The notes: generated by a model from the letters alone, not told the origin. 64,000 nt of DNA from Rhodopseudomonas boonkerdii (GCF_021184025.1 NZ_CP036537.1:5547001-5611000), one strand, 5' to 3'; counted from the first letter of the stretch, positions 8,463 to 17,653 are shown. Program-made: numbers and translations.

Positions 8463-10070
8463 TCACATCCGCAATACGCCAAAATCCGTGTGCTTCTGCG
8501 GCAGGCGGCCCGCAAGATCGAGTAGCAGCGCCATCACATTTCGCGTCTCGAGCGGGTCAATCACCATGTCACACCACGTATTGCGGGCGAAGTTGTACGC
8601 GTTAGCGAAGCCTTCGAATTCTTCGCGAACCGGTGCGCGGTAGGCTTCACGCTCGCTTTCGGTCCAACTTGTTCCCTCGCGCTTGTGGGTTTCGTCCTTC
8701 ACCATCGCAAGCGTGTTGGCAGCCTGATCGGGGCCCATGATAGCTGAGCGTCCGTTAGGCCACATCATCATCGCGTTCGGCCGGAACGCGCGACCGCACA
8801 TCGAAAGATATCCTGCACCGTAAGCGTTGCCGATTATCAATGTGTATTTTGGCACGTTAGCACTGGCCATCGCGGTGATCATCTTGGCACCATTCTTCGC
8901 AATGCCGCCTTCCTCCGCTTCCCGGCCGACCATAAAACCGGTGACGTCCGCCATGAACAGCAAGGGAATTTTGCGCTTGCAACAGAGGTCGATAAAGTGA
9001 GTTGCCTTTAGCGCGCATTCGGAAAACAGCACGCCGTTGTTGCACAAGATGCCGATTTCGAAGCCCATGATACGACCAAATCCAGTGATCAGGGTTTCTC
9101 CATACAGTGGCTTGAACTCGTGGAACTCACTATCATCCACAATACGGGCGATCACATCGCGATTGTTTGTTGGCACCTTAGGGTCAGCGCTGATCAGGCC
9201 GTAAATTTCGGCAGGGTCGGCGCGCGGCGGGAGTGGCGACGATATACTCCATTTCTGCTCCGGGACATCGCCGAGTCGGGCAACGATATCTCGGGTAATA
9301 GCGATGGCGTGACTGTCGCTTTCTGCTAGATGGTCAGTGACGCCGCTGATGCGGCTATGCATCTCACCTCCGCCGAGCGCTTCGACACCGACCTCTTCTT
9401 TTGTAGCTGCATAGACGAGCTGCGGTCCACCGAGGAACATTGCGCCCTGATTGCGCACGATCACGGTCTCGTCGCATAGCGCTGGAATATATGCGCCACC
9501 AGCCGTCGATGGACCATGTACCACTGCGATCTGCGGAATACCCTCAGCGGACATCCGGATCTGATTGTAGAAAATTGATCCAAACTGACCTTCGTCTGGA
9601 AATATGTTCGGTTGGTCCGGTAGATTAGCGCCCCCAGACTGCACGAGCGTAATGCAGGGCAAACGATGTTGCCATGCGAAGCGCTGGGCTCTGACGTGCT
9701 TTTTGCACGTTATACCGTAATAGGTACCGCCCTTAACCGTTGCATCATTTGCAATTATCATGCACGCGCGGCCTGATACAATGCCAACGCCCGTGATTAT
9801 GCTACCCCCAGGCGGAACGCCGTCATGCAGGCCTTCCCCGGCCAGTTGGCAGAATTCTAAAAACGGTGAACCAGGATCAAGAAGTGCGGTGATCCGCTCG
9901 CGCGGCAATAGCTGCTTGCGCTCCTTATGCAGCCGTCGGGCCCGCTCCGGTCCGCCGATGGTGGCCGCCGCGCGTCGAGCTTGCAGATCAGCGATCCGAG
10001 CTTCATAAGCCTGGCGATTTCGCTGAAATTCGTCGCTCGTGGTCGAAATATCTAACTTCATAATAGCCAT
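8463..10070 (-). CDS. Acyl-CoA carboxylase beta subunit (carboxyltransferase), MCC/GCC type
   Basis: Moves the carboxyl group from biotin to the acyl-CoA. In its 535 residues are GGTYYGITCKKHVRAQ, LVQSGGANLPDQ, FPDEGQFGSIFYNQ and STAGGAYIPALCDE. The SGGANLP and FGSIFYNQ blocks resemble methylcrotonyl-CoA and geranyl-CoA carboxylases more than propionyl-CoA carboxylase, whose substrates are saturated. This suggests carboxylation of the methyl group of a 3-methyl-2-enoyl-CoA. It lies 12 bases after the acyl-CoA dehydrogenase gene and 16 bases before the alpha subunit start. No clear Shine-Dalgarno is visible, so translation may be coupled. Which of the two substrates applies is not decided by reading. 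Confidence 0.88.
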   Translation of the reverse strand: MAIMKLDISTTSDEFQRNRQAYEARIADLQARRAAATIGGPERARRLHKERKQLLPRERITALLDPGSPFLEFCQLAGEGLHDGVPPGGSIITGVGIVSGRACMIIANDATVKGGTYYGITCKKHVRAQRFAWQHRLPCITLVQSGGANLPDQPNIFPDEGQFGSIFYNQIRMSAEGIPQIAVVHGPSTAGGAYIPALCDETVIVRNQGAMFLGGPQLVYAATKEEVGVEALGGGEMHSRISGVTDHLAESDSHAIAITRDIVARLGDVPEQKWSISSPLPPRADPAEIYGLISADPKVPTNNRDVIARIVDDSEFHEFKPLYGETLITGFGRIMGFEIGILCNNGVLFSECALKATHFIDLCCKRKIPLLFMADVTGFMVGREAEEGGIAKNGAKMITAMASANVPKYTLIIGNAYGAGYLSMCGRAFRPNAMMMWPNGRSAIMGPDQAANTLAMVKDETHKREGTSWTESEREAYRAPVREEFEGFANAYNFARNTWCDMVIDPLETRNVMALLLDLAGRLPQKHTDFGVLRM

Positions 10071-10082
10071 GCGGCGTTTGAC

Positions 10083-11246
10083 CTAATAGCTGCGCGGCAA
10101 GCCCATCACGTGCTCGCCGATATAGTTGAGGATCATCTCGCGGTTAAGTGGCGCGGTTTTTAGCAGACGCACCATCGGATAGATGTCAAAGATGCCATAT
10201 TCTTTGGTAAAGCCATTACCTCCGTGGCATTGAATTGCGGTGTCTACAGCTTTGATGCCGGCATCCGCTGCGGCGAGCTTTGCCATGTTCGAAAACTCAC
10301 CAGCCTCGCGCCCCTGATCGAAAGTCCAAGCCGCCTTCAAAGTCATCAAAGAAGCCATTTCAATATCAGTGCGCGCATTCGCCAGCGGGTGTTGAAGGCC
10401 TTGATAGGAACCTATAGGAACGTTATTGAATACTTTCCGTTCTCGCGCGTACTCGACTGCCCGATTGAGGGCATACCTTCCGAGACCGCAACAGATTGAA
10501 CCCACCAAAATTCGTTCGGGATTAAGGCTCTTGAACAAGATGCCGAAACCTTGGTCGATCTCGCCCACGACATCCTCCGGTCCGAGATCTACATCATCGA
10601 AGAATAGCTGCCATTGCGTCTCCGGCGCCGGGATACTGACAGGGATGTATTGCTTCTGAAGTCCCTTAGACTTGAGATCTACGATGAACAATGTGAAGCC
10701 GTCGGTTTTCTTGCTAACGTCAGTGTGGAGCTTAGTGCGAGCGACAACGAGCGCATAATCAGCTCCATCGGCGTCGGTGATGAATGTTTTCTGACCATTT
10801 AAGGAAAATCGATTCCCGCGCTTGGTTGCAATCGTGCTGGTGCGGATCGTGTTAGTACCAGCGTCAGGCTCCGTGATCGCGAAGCAAAAGCGGGTCTTGC
10901 CGGAGCACGCATCGGGGAGATAGCGCGACTTTTGTGCCGTCGTACCGTGTTTCGCTATGAATCCTAAGCTCATTGCCGCCCCGACAACTAAATTCAAAAG
11001 AGGAATTCCGTTGTTCGAGAGGCCCTCCAAGAACAGGTGCATTTCGACCATGCCTTGACCTGCCCCGCCGTACTCCTCCGGCACCATCGTTCCGACGAAG
11101 CCATCGTCGGCAACTTTTTGGTATAGAGCCTCCGGGAATTGGTGCTTGTCGGCGCAATCCATCCAATAGCGCCGATCAAACTTTTTCGCGATGGAGTTTC
11201 CATAGTCGAGGATCTGTTGCTGTTCCTGCGTGAGATCGAAGTCCAT
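10083..11246 (-). CDS. Acyl-CoA dehydrogenase
   Basis: FAD enzyme that makes a 2-enoyl-CoA, probably the substrate of the adjoining carboxylase. It has 387 residues from MDFDLTQEQ. FAD and substrate motifs are CFAITEPDAGTN, NGQKTFITDADGADYALV and QCHGGNGFTKEYG. The C-terminus reads REMILNYIGEHVMGLPRSY, as in a subgroup of family members where the usual C-terminal catalytic glutamate block is replaced, so the base may sit elsewhere. The start at 11246 is preceded by AAGGAG. It is first in its operon and has two operator copies, 61-92 bases upstream. Confidence 0.9.
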   Translation of the reverse strand: MDFDLTQEQQQILDYGNSIAKKFDRRYWMDCADKHQFPEALYQKVADDGFVGTMVPEEYGGAGQGMVEMHLFLEGLSNNGIPLLNLVVGAAMSLGFIAKHGTTAQKSRYLPDACSGKTRFCFAITEPDAGTNTIRTSTIATKRGNRFSLNGQKTFITDADGADYALVVARTKLHTDVSKKTDGFTLFIVDLKSKGLQKQYIPVSIPAPETQWQLFFDDVDLGPEDVVGEIDQGFGILFKSLNPERILVGSICCGLGRYALNRAVEYARERKVFNNVPIGSYQGLQHPLANARTDIEMASLMTLKAAWTFDQGREAGEFSNMAKLAAADAGIKAVDTAIQCHGGNGFTKEYGIFDIYPMVRLLKTAPLNREMILNYIGEHVMGLPRSY

Positions 11247-11307
11247 GGATGAAGCTCCTTTTCCAAGTTCAGAAAATATCCTACGCAGAACGTCACCTGC
11301 GCGCAAT

Positions 11308-11321
11308 CTAACGATCGTTAG
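11308..11321. promoter_or_regulatory. Regulon operator, copy 2
   Basis: CTAACGATCGTTAG is a perfect 14-base palindrome, extended to TCTAAC...GTTAGA. It lies 62 bases upstream of the acyl-CoA dehydrogenase start and only three bases from a second copy, the only tandem pair in the locus. Confidence 0.7.
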
Positions 11322-11324
11322 AAA

Positions 11325-11338
11325 CTAACGTTTGTTAG
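11325..11338. promoter_or_regulatory. Regulon operator, copy 3
   Basis: CTAACGTTTGTTAG has perfect outer arms CTAAC/GTTAG. Its centre is 17 bases from the centre of copy 2, between one and a half and two helical turns, which may allow paired dimers on this promoter. Confidence 0.65.
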
Positions 11339-11382
11339 AAATTTTGGCGTTGTTTTCAATCGGTTTCTGCATCGAGGCGGCT

Positions 11383-11802
11383 CTACGAGCGGCGAAAGCG
11401 CGGTAGAGCTGTCCCGTCCCCCGAAATCTCCACCACCAACGTGACATTCAAATCGAAGGTGACGTCTTCAGGTGGCCCGCCTGTAAAAGTGCTGATCATT
11501 CGTGGGCCCTCTTCGAGATCGACCAGCAGGACTGCATAAGGCACGTCGTCCTTGAAGGCAGGGCCTGGTGCGCGATGCACGACGCTGAACGAATGGACCT
11601 TGCCGCGTCCGCATGCCGGTCGATGCCTGATATCCTCGGCGCCGCACTGTCGGCACATACCTTGCTGGTAATATTGGACATGACGGCATTTGTCACAATG
11701 TTGCAGCAGCAAAACGCCGTCGCGCAGTCCCCGCCACAACTGCGCGGAGTCTGCATCTGGCGACGGGATCGGCTTTTCGCTGGCTCTGTCATTGCCTGTC
11801 AC
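11383..11802 (-). CDS. DUF35 zinc-ribbon / OB-fold protein, partner of the thiolase-like protein
   Basis: Small acyl-CoA-associated protein, 139 residues. A rubredoxin-like zinc ribbon is formed by CDKC and CRQC at about 35-53, followed by the OB-fold half (VHSFSVVHRAP, DVPYAVLLVDLEEGPR). Proteins of this family act as obligate partners of thiolase-fold enzymes, best known in steroid side-chain degradation (ChsH2 DUF35 with the aldolase Ltp2). Its start overlaps the thiolase gene by ATGA, which fits a fixed complex. It has no activity of its own by known precedent. Confidence 0.88.
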   Translation of the reverse strand: MTGNDRASEKPIPSPDADSAQLWRGLRDGVLLLQHCDKCRHVQYYQQGMCRQCGAEDIRHRPACGRGKVHSFSVVHRAPGPAFKDDVPYAVLLVDLEEGPRMISTFTGGPPEDVTFDLNVTLVVEISGDGTALPRFRRS

Positions 11803-12980
11803 AGCACATTCTCCGTACCGAGAACCGTAGTCGCGTTTGTCGCGTAACCTGCGCCCAAGCTGTGGACGAGCCCGAGCTGGGCGCCAGCAACCTGCCGATC
11901 ACCACACTGGCCCCGCAGCTGCGCGATCACCTCGTAAAAATGAAAGAGCGAGCCTGGCATGCCCGGGTGCGCAAACGACAGAAGCCCGCCGTGAGTATTA
12001 GATGGAATCTGACCACCATAGGTCATATGGCCATCAGCGACAAAAGGGCCGCCTTCCCCCTTTGGACAAAAGCCCAAGTCTTCCAGCATCATAATAACCG
12101 TACCGGTGAAACAATCGTAGATTCCGGCGATATGCATATCCTTGGGACCATATCCCGCCATCGCATAGGCGTTGCGGCTGGACATGACGGCGCCGGTGGA
12201 TGTTAGCGACGGCATCAGAAATATGTGCTCGTGCGTGTAGCACTCGCCGCCGCCTAAGATATAAATTGGATTAACAATACCGAGTTCCTTCGCGTGCTCG
12301 GCGGAGGTTAAGATAAATGCGGCTCCACCATCTGAAATTAACGAGCAATCAAGCTTGTGATAGGGTGTGGTGACCCAACCCGAATTCAATACGTCGTCGA
12401 TGGTGATCGGCGCGGTTTGCTGAGCGCCCGGCGTGCGTGACGCGTGCCACCGCGACACCACCGCGACTTCAGCGAGTTGTTCCGCCGTCGTACCGAACTC
12501 CCGCATGTGACGATGAGCTGTCATGGCAAAAGTGTTAGCTACTGGAATCCCATACGGCATTTCGTATTGCTGGTCACGGCTTTCAGTCATCGAGCGTAAC
12601 GCCATCTCTGGCGTTAACCCTGTCATCAAGCTATCACCGGCCGTCAAGAGAATGACTTTCGCTAAACCGCCTTGGATCGCAGCGGCGCCGATATTGAACA
12701 TCGTTGCAGCCGTTGCGCCCGATACCTGCAACGTATTCGAGAATGTCGGCTGAATGCCAAAATACTCACTCAGGGCTACGCTAAACCGATGAAATGGAGA
12801 TGCGAAAGCGTGACACGACAGCACCCCATCGACGACACTTTTCTCTAGGCCGGCATCGGCGAGTGCTTTTTTGGAAGCATCGGCGGCCAGCCATAGAGCG
12901 CTTCGCCCTGGCACTTTACCGACCGGTGATATACCGATGCCGATGACCGCGACTTTGCCGCGCAGCGTAGTTTCACTCAA
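11799..12980 (-). CDS. Thiolase-fold protein (SCP2/Ltp2-like) lacking the usual cysteine nucleophile
   Basis: Acts on the carbon-carbon bond of an acyl-CoA; whether by thiolysis or retro-aldol cleavage is open. In its 393 residues the thiolase fold is clear: NTLQVSGATAATMFN at 82-96, SDGGAAFILTS at 216-226, NTHGGLLSFAHPGMPG at 328-343. The place of the first catalytic Cys (CASG in ordinary thiolases) reads QVSG, and the C-terminal Cys-Gly block reads HSLGAGYATN, so neither cysteine is visible. The His of AHPG remains. Together with the DUF35 partner this resembles the Ltp2 aldolases, which replaced the cysteines. It overlaps both neighbours by ATGA in the ligase-thiolase-DUF35 operon. Confidence 0.85.
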   Translation of the reverse strand: MSETTLRGKVAVIGIGISPVGKVPGRSALWLAADASKKALADAGLEKSVVDGVLSCHAFASPFHRFSVALSEYFGIQPTFSNTLQVSGATAATMFNIGAAAIQGGLAKVILLTAGDSLMTGLTPEMALRSMTESRDQQYEMPYGIPVANTFAMTAHRHMREFGTTAEQLAEVAVVSRWHASRTPGAQQTAPITIDDVLNSGWVTTPYHKLDCSLISDGGAAFILTSAEHAKELGIVNPIYILGGGECYTHEHIFLMPSLTSTGAVMSSRNAYAMAGYGPKDMHIAGIYDCFTGTVIMMLEDLGFCPKGEGGPFVADGHMTYGGQIPSNTHGGLLSFAHPGMPGSLFHFYEVIAQLRGQCGDRQVAGAQLGLVHSLGAGYATNATTVLGTENVL

Positions 12981-14524
12981 AATGCATTTCCTCCCGCGGC
13001 AGCCTTGGTGAGCATGGCCTCGAGCTCGTGGCGCTGGACCTTGCCGCTGGTCGAGCGCGGAAATTCAGAGAAATTGATAAACTTGAATTGTTGCGGACAC
13101 TTGTAGGCGGCAAGCTCGCGTCGGCAAAGGCGCACAAGATCCGCTTCGGTTACGCTGTCATCGCTTCGGGCGACAAAAGCGACAGGGACTTCTCCCCATC
13201 TATTGTCTGCTGCTCGAACAACCGCGGCTTCCGCAACGCGGCTGTCACTCATGAGAACGCGCTCGATCTCGGCGGGATAGACATTCTCACCGCCGGACTT
13301 AATCAGATACTTGACGCGATCGACAAATTCGAGCGTGCCATCTTCGTTTCGGCGGAATACATCGCCCATATGAAACCATCCATTTCGGAAATCCCGTTGG
13401 TTCACGTCGTCGGCTTGCCAATATCCGGAAAACAAGGTGGGACCGCGCATGACAAGTTCACCGGGCATGCCCTGCGTAACTTCGCGGTCCAGAGGATCCA
13501 CCAATTTGACCTGGCAAAACGCATTTTGTTGCTTCGGAAGCTGCTGCGGAATAATTCCGGGAGCAATCAGCGCACGCGTTGCGGGAGGCAACCCCGTCTC
13601 GGTTGCGCCGAAGCTATTAAGGTAGGGTGCCTGTAATAGCTCGGTGACTTCAGCAATCGCATGAGGCGGAACCAAGTCGGCCATAGCTCCGCAAACGCGA
13701 ACACCTTTAACAAGTGTACCTTCTTGCTTCAACGCTGCAGCGAAGGCCTCGACCATGCCCGGAATTAAAACCAGCCATCCAATTTGATGATGGGCGAGAG
13801 CGTTGAGCATCGGCTTGATCTGAAATCCGTCGATCATTACGACGATACCGCCGCGAAGCAATGTCGAGATCGCATGATCGGTAGATGCCATATGGAACAT
13901 TGGCGCCCAAGCTACGAAGCTATCGCGATTTGAGATGGCAAGCTCGGAACTGAAAACCAACGATCTCGCGATCATTGCGCGATGCGAGATGATTGCGCCT
14001 TTTGGCACCCCCGTGGTCCCGCTCGTATAGAGGATCACGAGGCCATCTTCCGCTTGGGCTACAATCTGACATTCGTGATTGATCTGCTGCGCCAATTGAT
14101 CTTCGTACGCCGGTCCGATCTCGAGTATTTTCCGATCGCCATTTTCGAGAATGCTTTTTAGGTCAGTCTCTACGATGACGAGTTTGGGGGAAACAAGATC
14201 GACGCAATAGCTGAGCTCGCGTGACGATAAACGCCAGTTGAGGCAAGCGGTTATGACGCCGAGATTCGCTGCGGCAAGTTCAACCTCAATATATTCGGGC
14301 CGGTTGCGCGAGAGCAATGCAACACGATCACCCCGACGTAAACCACTCGCTGACAGAACGGATGTTAAGCGTTCAATGCGATCGAGCAATTCGCCGTAGC
14401 TTATTTCTCGGCCCTGATACTCGATCGCAACCTGGTTCGATTGAACCTTTGCGCGGCTGCGAAATAGCTCGCTCACTGTCTGGCACGAGCCAGCCATCGT
14501 GATGCCGTCGAGTTCGGCAGGCAT
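12977..14524 (-). CDS. AMP-dependent acyl-CoA ligase
   Basis: Adenylate-forming CoA ligase of 515 residues. Motifs are YTSGTTGVPKGAIISH, NSFGATETGL, GWFHMGDVFRRNEDG, the hinge DRVKYLIKSGGENVYPAEIE and the C-terminal PRSTSGKVQRHEL with its catalytic lysine. It is the first gene of the operon ligase - thiolase-like - DUF35. The start at 14524 is preceded by GGGAG; a second ATG nine codons in is possible. The size and motifs fit medium-chain or cyclic acid ligases. The operator copy at 14618 lies in the shared promoter region with the divergent crotonase gene. Confidence 0.88.
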   Translation of the reverse strand: MPAELDGITMAGSCQTVSELFRSRAKVQSNQVAIEYQGREISYGELLDRIERLTSVLSASGLRRGDRVALLSRNRPEYIEVELAAANLGVITACLNWRLSSRELSYCVDLVSPKLVIVETDLKSILENGDRKILEIGPAYEDQLAQQINHECQIVAQAEDGLVILYTSGTTGVPKGAIISHRAMIARSLVFSSELAISNRDSFVAWAPMFHMASTDHAISTLLRGGIVVMIDGFQIKPMLNALAHHQIGWLVLIPGMVEAFAAALKQEGTLVKGVRVCGAMADLVPPHAIAEVTELLQAPYLNSFGATETGLPPATRALIAPGIIPQQLPKQQNAFCQVKLVDPLDREVTQGMPGELVMRGPTLFSGYWQADDVNQRDFRNGWFHMGDVFRRNEDGTLEFVDRVKYLIKSGGENVYPAEIERVLMSDSRVAEAAVVRAADNRWGEVPVAFVARSDDSVTEADLVRLCRRELAAYKCPQQFKFINFSEFPRSTSGKVQRHELEAMLTKAAAGGNAF

Positions 14525-14617
14525 GTTCAGTTTACTCCCAGGGTGTCTCGTTCCGTCATGGGCAGCTCGACAGAGCTGAACTATATGCTTGCAGCATCAC
14601 CGGATCAAACCTAAAAT

Positions 14618-14631
14618 CTAACAGATGTTCG
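14618..14631. promoter_or_regulatory. Regulon operator, copy 4 (divergent promoter)
   Basis: CTAACAGATGTTCG, flanked T and A, in the 177-base gap between the divergent ligase and crotonase genes. It is 93 bases from one start codon and 70 from the other, so one site could control both directions. The right half has C for A, as in copies 1 and 8. Confidence 0.6.
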
Positions 14632-14701
14632 AAAAAGAACAGACGACTGGTCGTATGTACCGTCGTTGCCGCAAACATGGTGAGAAAGATAGGAAATACA
14701 A

Positions 14702-15511
14702 ATGGCCGATCGTTACGCCGCCTACACAAGCCTGAAGCTCGATTATCCATCCGAAAGAATACTTCGCATTACCTTTGACCGTCCGGAAACCTACAACTCC
14801 GTGGACGCCGCGACCCATACCCAACTTACTCATATCTGGCGCGATATTAATGAAGATCCAGATATCAATGCCGTCATAGTCACGGGAGCAGGTAAAGCGT
14901 TCTCTGCAGGAGGTGACTTCGAACTGATCAAAAGTATCCTCGACGATCCCAAAGCCCGCATGTCTACTTGGAAGGAGGCAAAAGACCTCGTTTACAACGT
15001 TATTAACTGCAACAAGCCGATTATTTCGGCCATAAACGGCGTAGCGGTGGGCGCCGGACTTGTCGTAGGGATCTTGGCCGATGTCTCGATCTGCGGAAAA
15101 TCTGCTCGCATTGTTGATGGACATACTCGACTAGGTGTTGCCGCCGGCGACGTTGCCTGCATTATCTGGCCGCTGCTGTGCGGGCTCGCCAAGGCGAAGT
15201 ACTATCTTTTGACATGCAAGCCGCTTTCTGGATCGGAAGCGGAGCGTATCGGACTAGTTTCATTGTGTGTCGAAGATGCCGAACTTCAGAAGATTGCACT
15301 GGAAACAGCCGAAGATCTGGCGGCTGGGGCACAGAGCGCGATCCGTTGGACGAAGTATGCCTTGAACAATTGGCTTCGCGTCAACGGCCCACTGTTCGAT
15401 ACCTCCACAGCGCTGGAGATACTCGGTTTTACAGGCCACGAAGCACGCGAAGGTCTCGCGTCGCACCTCGAGAAGCGCAAACCAGTATTCCCACCGGATT
15501 GTCCAATCTGA
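14702..15511 (+). CDS. Crotonase-fold protein without the catalytic glutamates
   Basis: Member of the enoyl-CoA hydratase/isomerase superfamily, 269 residues, preceded by AGGAAATACAA. The oxyanion-hole block KAFSAGGDFELIKS is kept. The two hydratase glutamates are not: the GGGCE block reads GAGLV (Val at about 121) and the second position reads VDGHTRLG (His at about 141). A plain hydratase reaction is therefore unlikely; isomerase, hydrolase, lyase or ring-opening activity are options known in the superfamily. It is divergent from the ligase operon and ends at a bidirectional terminator. Confidence 0.85.
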   Translation: MADRYAAYTSLKLDYPSERILRITFDRPETYNSVDAATHTQLTHIWRDINEDPDINAVIVTGAGKAFSAGGDFELIKSILDDPKARMSTWKEAKDLVYNVINCNKPIISAINGVAVGAGLVVGILADVSICGKSARIVDGHTRLGVAAGDVACIIWPLLCGLAKAKYYLLTCKPLSGSEAERIGLVSLCVEDAELQKIALETAEDLAAGAQSAIRWTKYALNNWLRVNGPLFDTSTALEILGFTGHEAREGLASHLEKRKPVFPPDCPI

Positions 15512-15529
15512 TTCGATCGAGATGAGCAC

Positions 15530-15558
15530 AAAGAGGGCCGGTTCATCCGGCCCTCTTT
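15530..15558. terminator. Bidirectional rho-independent terminator
   Basis: A 12-base perfect stem, AAAGAGGGCCGG with CCGGCCCTCTTT, and a five-base loop. It sits between the convergent crotonase gene (ends 15511) and ligase gene (ends 15565). The A- and T-rich stem ends give short U-runs on both strands. Confidence 0.85.
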
Positions 15559-15564
15559 ATAAGG

Positions 15565-17529
15565 TCACAGATTCGCAAGTTTCGCACGCAGGTGTTCGAC
15601 CGCCTCGGGGTTCGCCAATGCAGAAAGATCGCCTGGATCTTCGTTTGCGAGAACCGCGCGAAGCACCCGGCGCATGATCTTCATGTTCCGTGTGCGCGGT
15701 AGGTCCTCGAGGAATAGAATTGTTTCCGGGCGATACGAAGCGCCCATGCCCGATACGATGGCAGATGAGAGCTGAGCCACGAGGCTAGAATTGCCCTCAA
15801 CTTCCGGCATCAGAACGCAAGCACATACGATCGCCGATCCTTTGATCGCATGTGGAATTCCGAACACTGCAGCCTCCGCTAATTTTCCAGTTGCGATCAA
15901 AATTCCTTCAAGCTCTGCTGGACCGGTGCGTTTTCCCGATATCTTGATGGTATCGTCAGAACGGCCCAGGATGTAATATAATCCATCCGCCTTGCGCACC
16001 GCGAAGTCGCCGTGGACCCATACTCCAGAGATAGTACTCCAATAGCTCTCAATGTACCGGTCGTCCGCCTTCCAAAGACCCTTCGTTAATCCAATCGAGG
16101 AATGACGTAACACCAGTTCGCCGACGACCCCATCCGGCACTCGCGCGCCGCTGAGATCGACGATGTCAGCTCCTACGCCAAGCGCAGGTCGTGAAAACGA
16201 GCCGGGATTCATCGGGTGATTTGGGGTTCCGGTAAATATGCACCCCCCGACCTCAGTCCCGCCAGAGATATTGATGATCGGGATTTTCTTTTTGCAGACA
16301 TGCTCGAAGAACCACATCCAAGGCGCGGTGGTCCATGCTTCGCCACCTGATGCCGTCATCCTCAGGCTAGAGAGGTCGTATGTTTCGACCTCGTCGCCAT
16401 AGCGCATCAAACTGCGCACAATAGTCGGCGACACGCCAAGATATGTAACCTTGTAATCGGCGATAAGACGCCAGAACCGCCCAGTGTCCGGGTAGTCAGG
16501 CGTTCCTTCCGCGATCAGCAGGCTGCCGCCGGCGAAGCTTGGGATGCAGGCGCACATCGCGCCGACCATCCAGCCCATATCACTAAAAAAGAAGAAGCGA
16601 TCGTCGGGCTTGAAGTCACCGCAGATGATCATATCGCGCGTCACCATCGAGCCAATGAAGCCGATATGCGTCCAGACACATCCCTTAGGCTCACCCGTCG
16701 TACCCGATGTGTAAAGTAGGATCGCCGGATCCTCAGCCTGCATCTCGGCTGTAGCCATCATCGAACCGGTGGATTCGAGCACATCATGCCACCAGCGGTC
16801 GCGGCCACTTTGCATCGGCGTTTCGATTTCAATACCGTCTCGCCGGGCCACGATTACGTGCTTCACCGAAGGTGCGTGTTCTAACGCCGTGTCCAACACG
16901 GATTTGAGGGCACCCACTTCGCCACGGCGCCACGTGCCGTTGGCGGTGATAACGGCCTTGGCCTCGCCATGATTCAATCTTGATCTGATCGGAGCTGGGC
17001 CAAAACCAGAAAAGAGCGGCATCACGATAGCGCCGAGCTTCAAAATCGCGAAGAATGCAACGAATGTCTCGGGAAGGTTTGGCATGTAGATCGCGACGAC
17101 ATCGCCTCGCTGAATACCGATGTCGTGTAAACCTTGCGCCAGCCGGCTCACCTCGAAATCCAATCCACGATAAGTCATCGAGCTTCGCTCGCGCCTATCT
17201 TCGCCCTCCCAGACAAGAAAGGTCTGGTCCCACACCGCCGTTGCACGATGTTTGTCGATGCAGTTGAGAACGATATTGGTGGTGCCTCCTACGCACCAGC
17301 GCGCCCATGCTTCGCCTCTCGATACATCGAGCATCTCGTCGTATTGACGATAGAATCGAATTTCGCAAAACTTTATGACTTCCTGCATCAGCCAAGCGGG
17401 ATCTTCTTCGGCCTTAGCAGCCAGGCTGTCGTAGCTTTCTTCACCGACGGCGAGCAAGAATGCCGTCAGGTTGCTTTGAGCGACCAATTCAGGGGGAGGA
17501 GTCCAGATGAAGGATGTGCTTTCGCTCAT
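15565..17529 (-). CDS. Acyl-CoA synthetase of the acetyl/acetoacetyl-CoA synthetase class
   Basis: Large adenylate-forming ligase, 654 residues, with an N-terminal ACAS-like segment (NIVLNCIDKHR near 87). The P-loop is YTSGTTGEPKGCVWTH, the adenylate motif NISGGTEVGGC, the hinge YYILGRSDDTIKISGKRTGP, and the C-terminal PRTRNMKIMRRVLRA holds the catalytic lysine. Length and order match acetate, propionate or acetoacetate CoA ligases rather than fatty-acid ligases, so it may recover short acids or activate a small intermediate. It is transcribed alone, divergent from the transglutaminase-like gene, with one operator in the gap. Confidence 0.85.
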   Translation of the reverse strand: MSESTSFIWTPPPELVAQSNLTAFLLAVGEESYDSLAAKAEEDPAWLMQEVIKFCEIRFYRQYDEMLDVSRGEAWARWCVGGTTNIVLNCIDKHRATAVWDQTFLVWEGEDRRERSSMTYRGLDFEVSRLAQGLHDIGIQRGDVVAIYMPNLPETFVAFFAILKLGAIVMPLFSGFGPAPIRSRLNHGEAKAVITANGTWRRGEVGALKSVLDTALEHAPSVKHVIVARRDGIEIETPMQSGRDRWWHDVLESTGSMMATAEMQAEDPAILLYTSGTTGEPKGCVWTHIGFIGSMVTRDMIICGDFKPDDRFFFFSDMGWMVGAMCACIPSFAGGSLLIAEGTPDYPDTGRFWRLIADYKVTYLGVSPTIVRSLMRYGDEVETYDLSSLRMTASGGEAWTTAPWMWFFEHVCKKKIPIINISGGTEVGGCIFTGTPNHPMNPGSFSRPALGVGADIVDLSGARVPDGVVGELVLRHSSIGLTKGLWKADDRYIESYWSTISGVWVHGDFAVRKADGLYYILGRSDDTIKISGKRTGPAELEGILIATGKLAEAAVFGIPHAIKGSAIVCACVLMPEVEGNSSLVAQLSSAIVSGMGASYRPETILFLEDLPRTRNMKIMRRVLRAVLANEDPGDLSALANPEAVEHLRAKLANL

Positions 17530-17615
17530 GTTATGCTTCTGCGATCTTACTCGTTTGGGAGCTCGCAGCCTAACGTCCGGGTCGAGTTTGCGTCAATGGG
17601 AGCTATCCAGTTGTT

Positions 17616-17629
17616 CTAACATCTGTTAG
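17616..17629. promoter_or_regulatory. Regulon operator, copy 5 (divergent promoter)
   Basis: CTAACATCTGTTAG with perfect CTAAC/GTTAG arms, extended to TCTAAC...GTTAGA. It lies in the 124-base gap between the synthetase (starts 17529) and the transglutaminase-like gene (starts 17654), 24 bases before the latter start. Confidence 0.68.
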
Positions 17630-17653
17630 AAATGGTCGTCGGTGAGGAATGTC

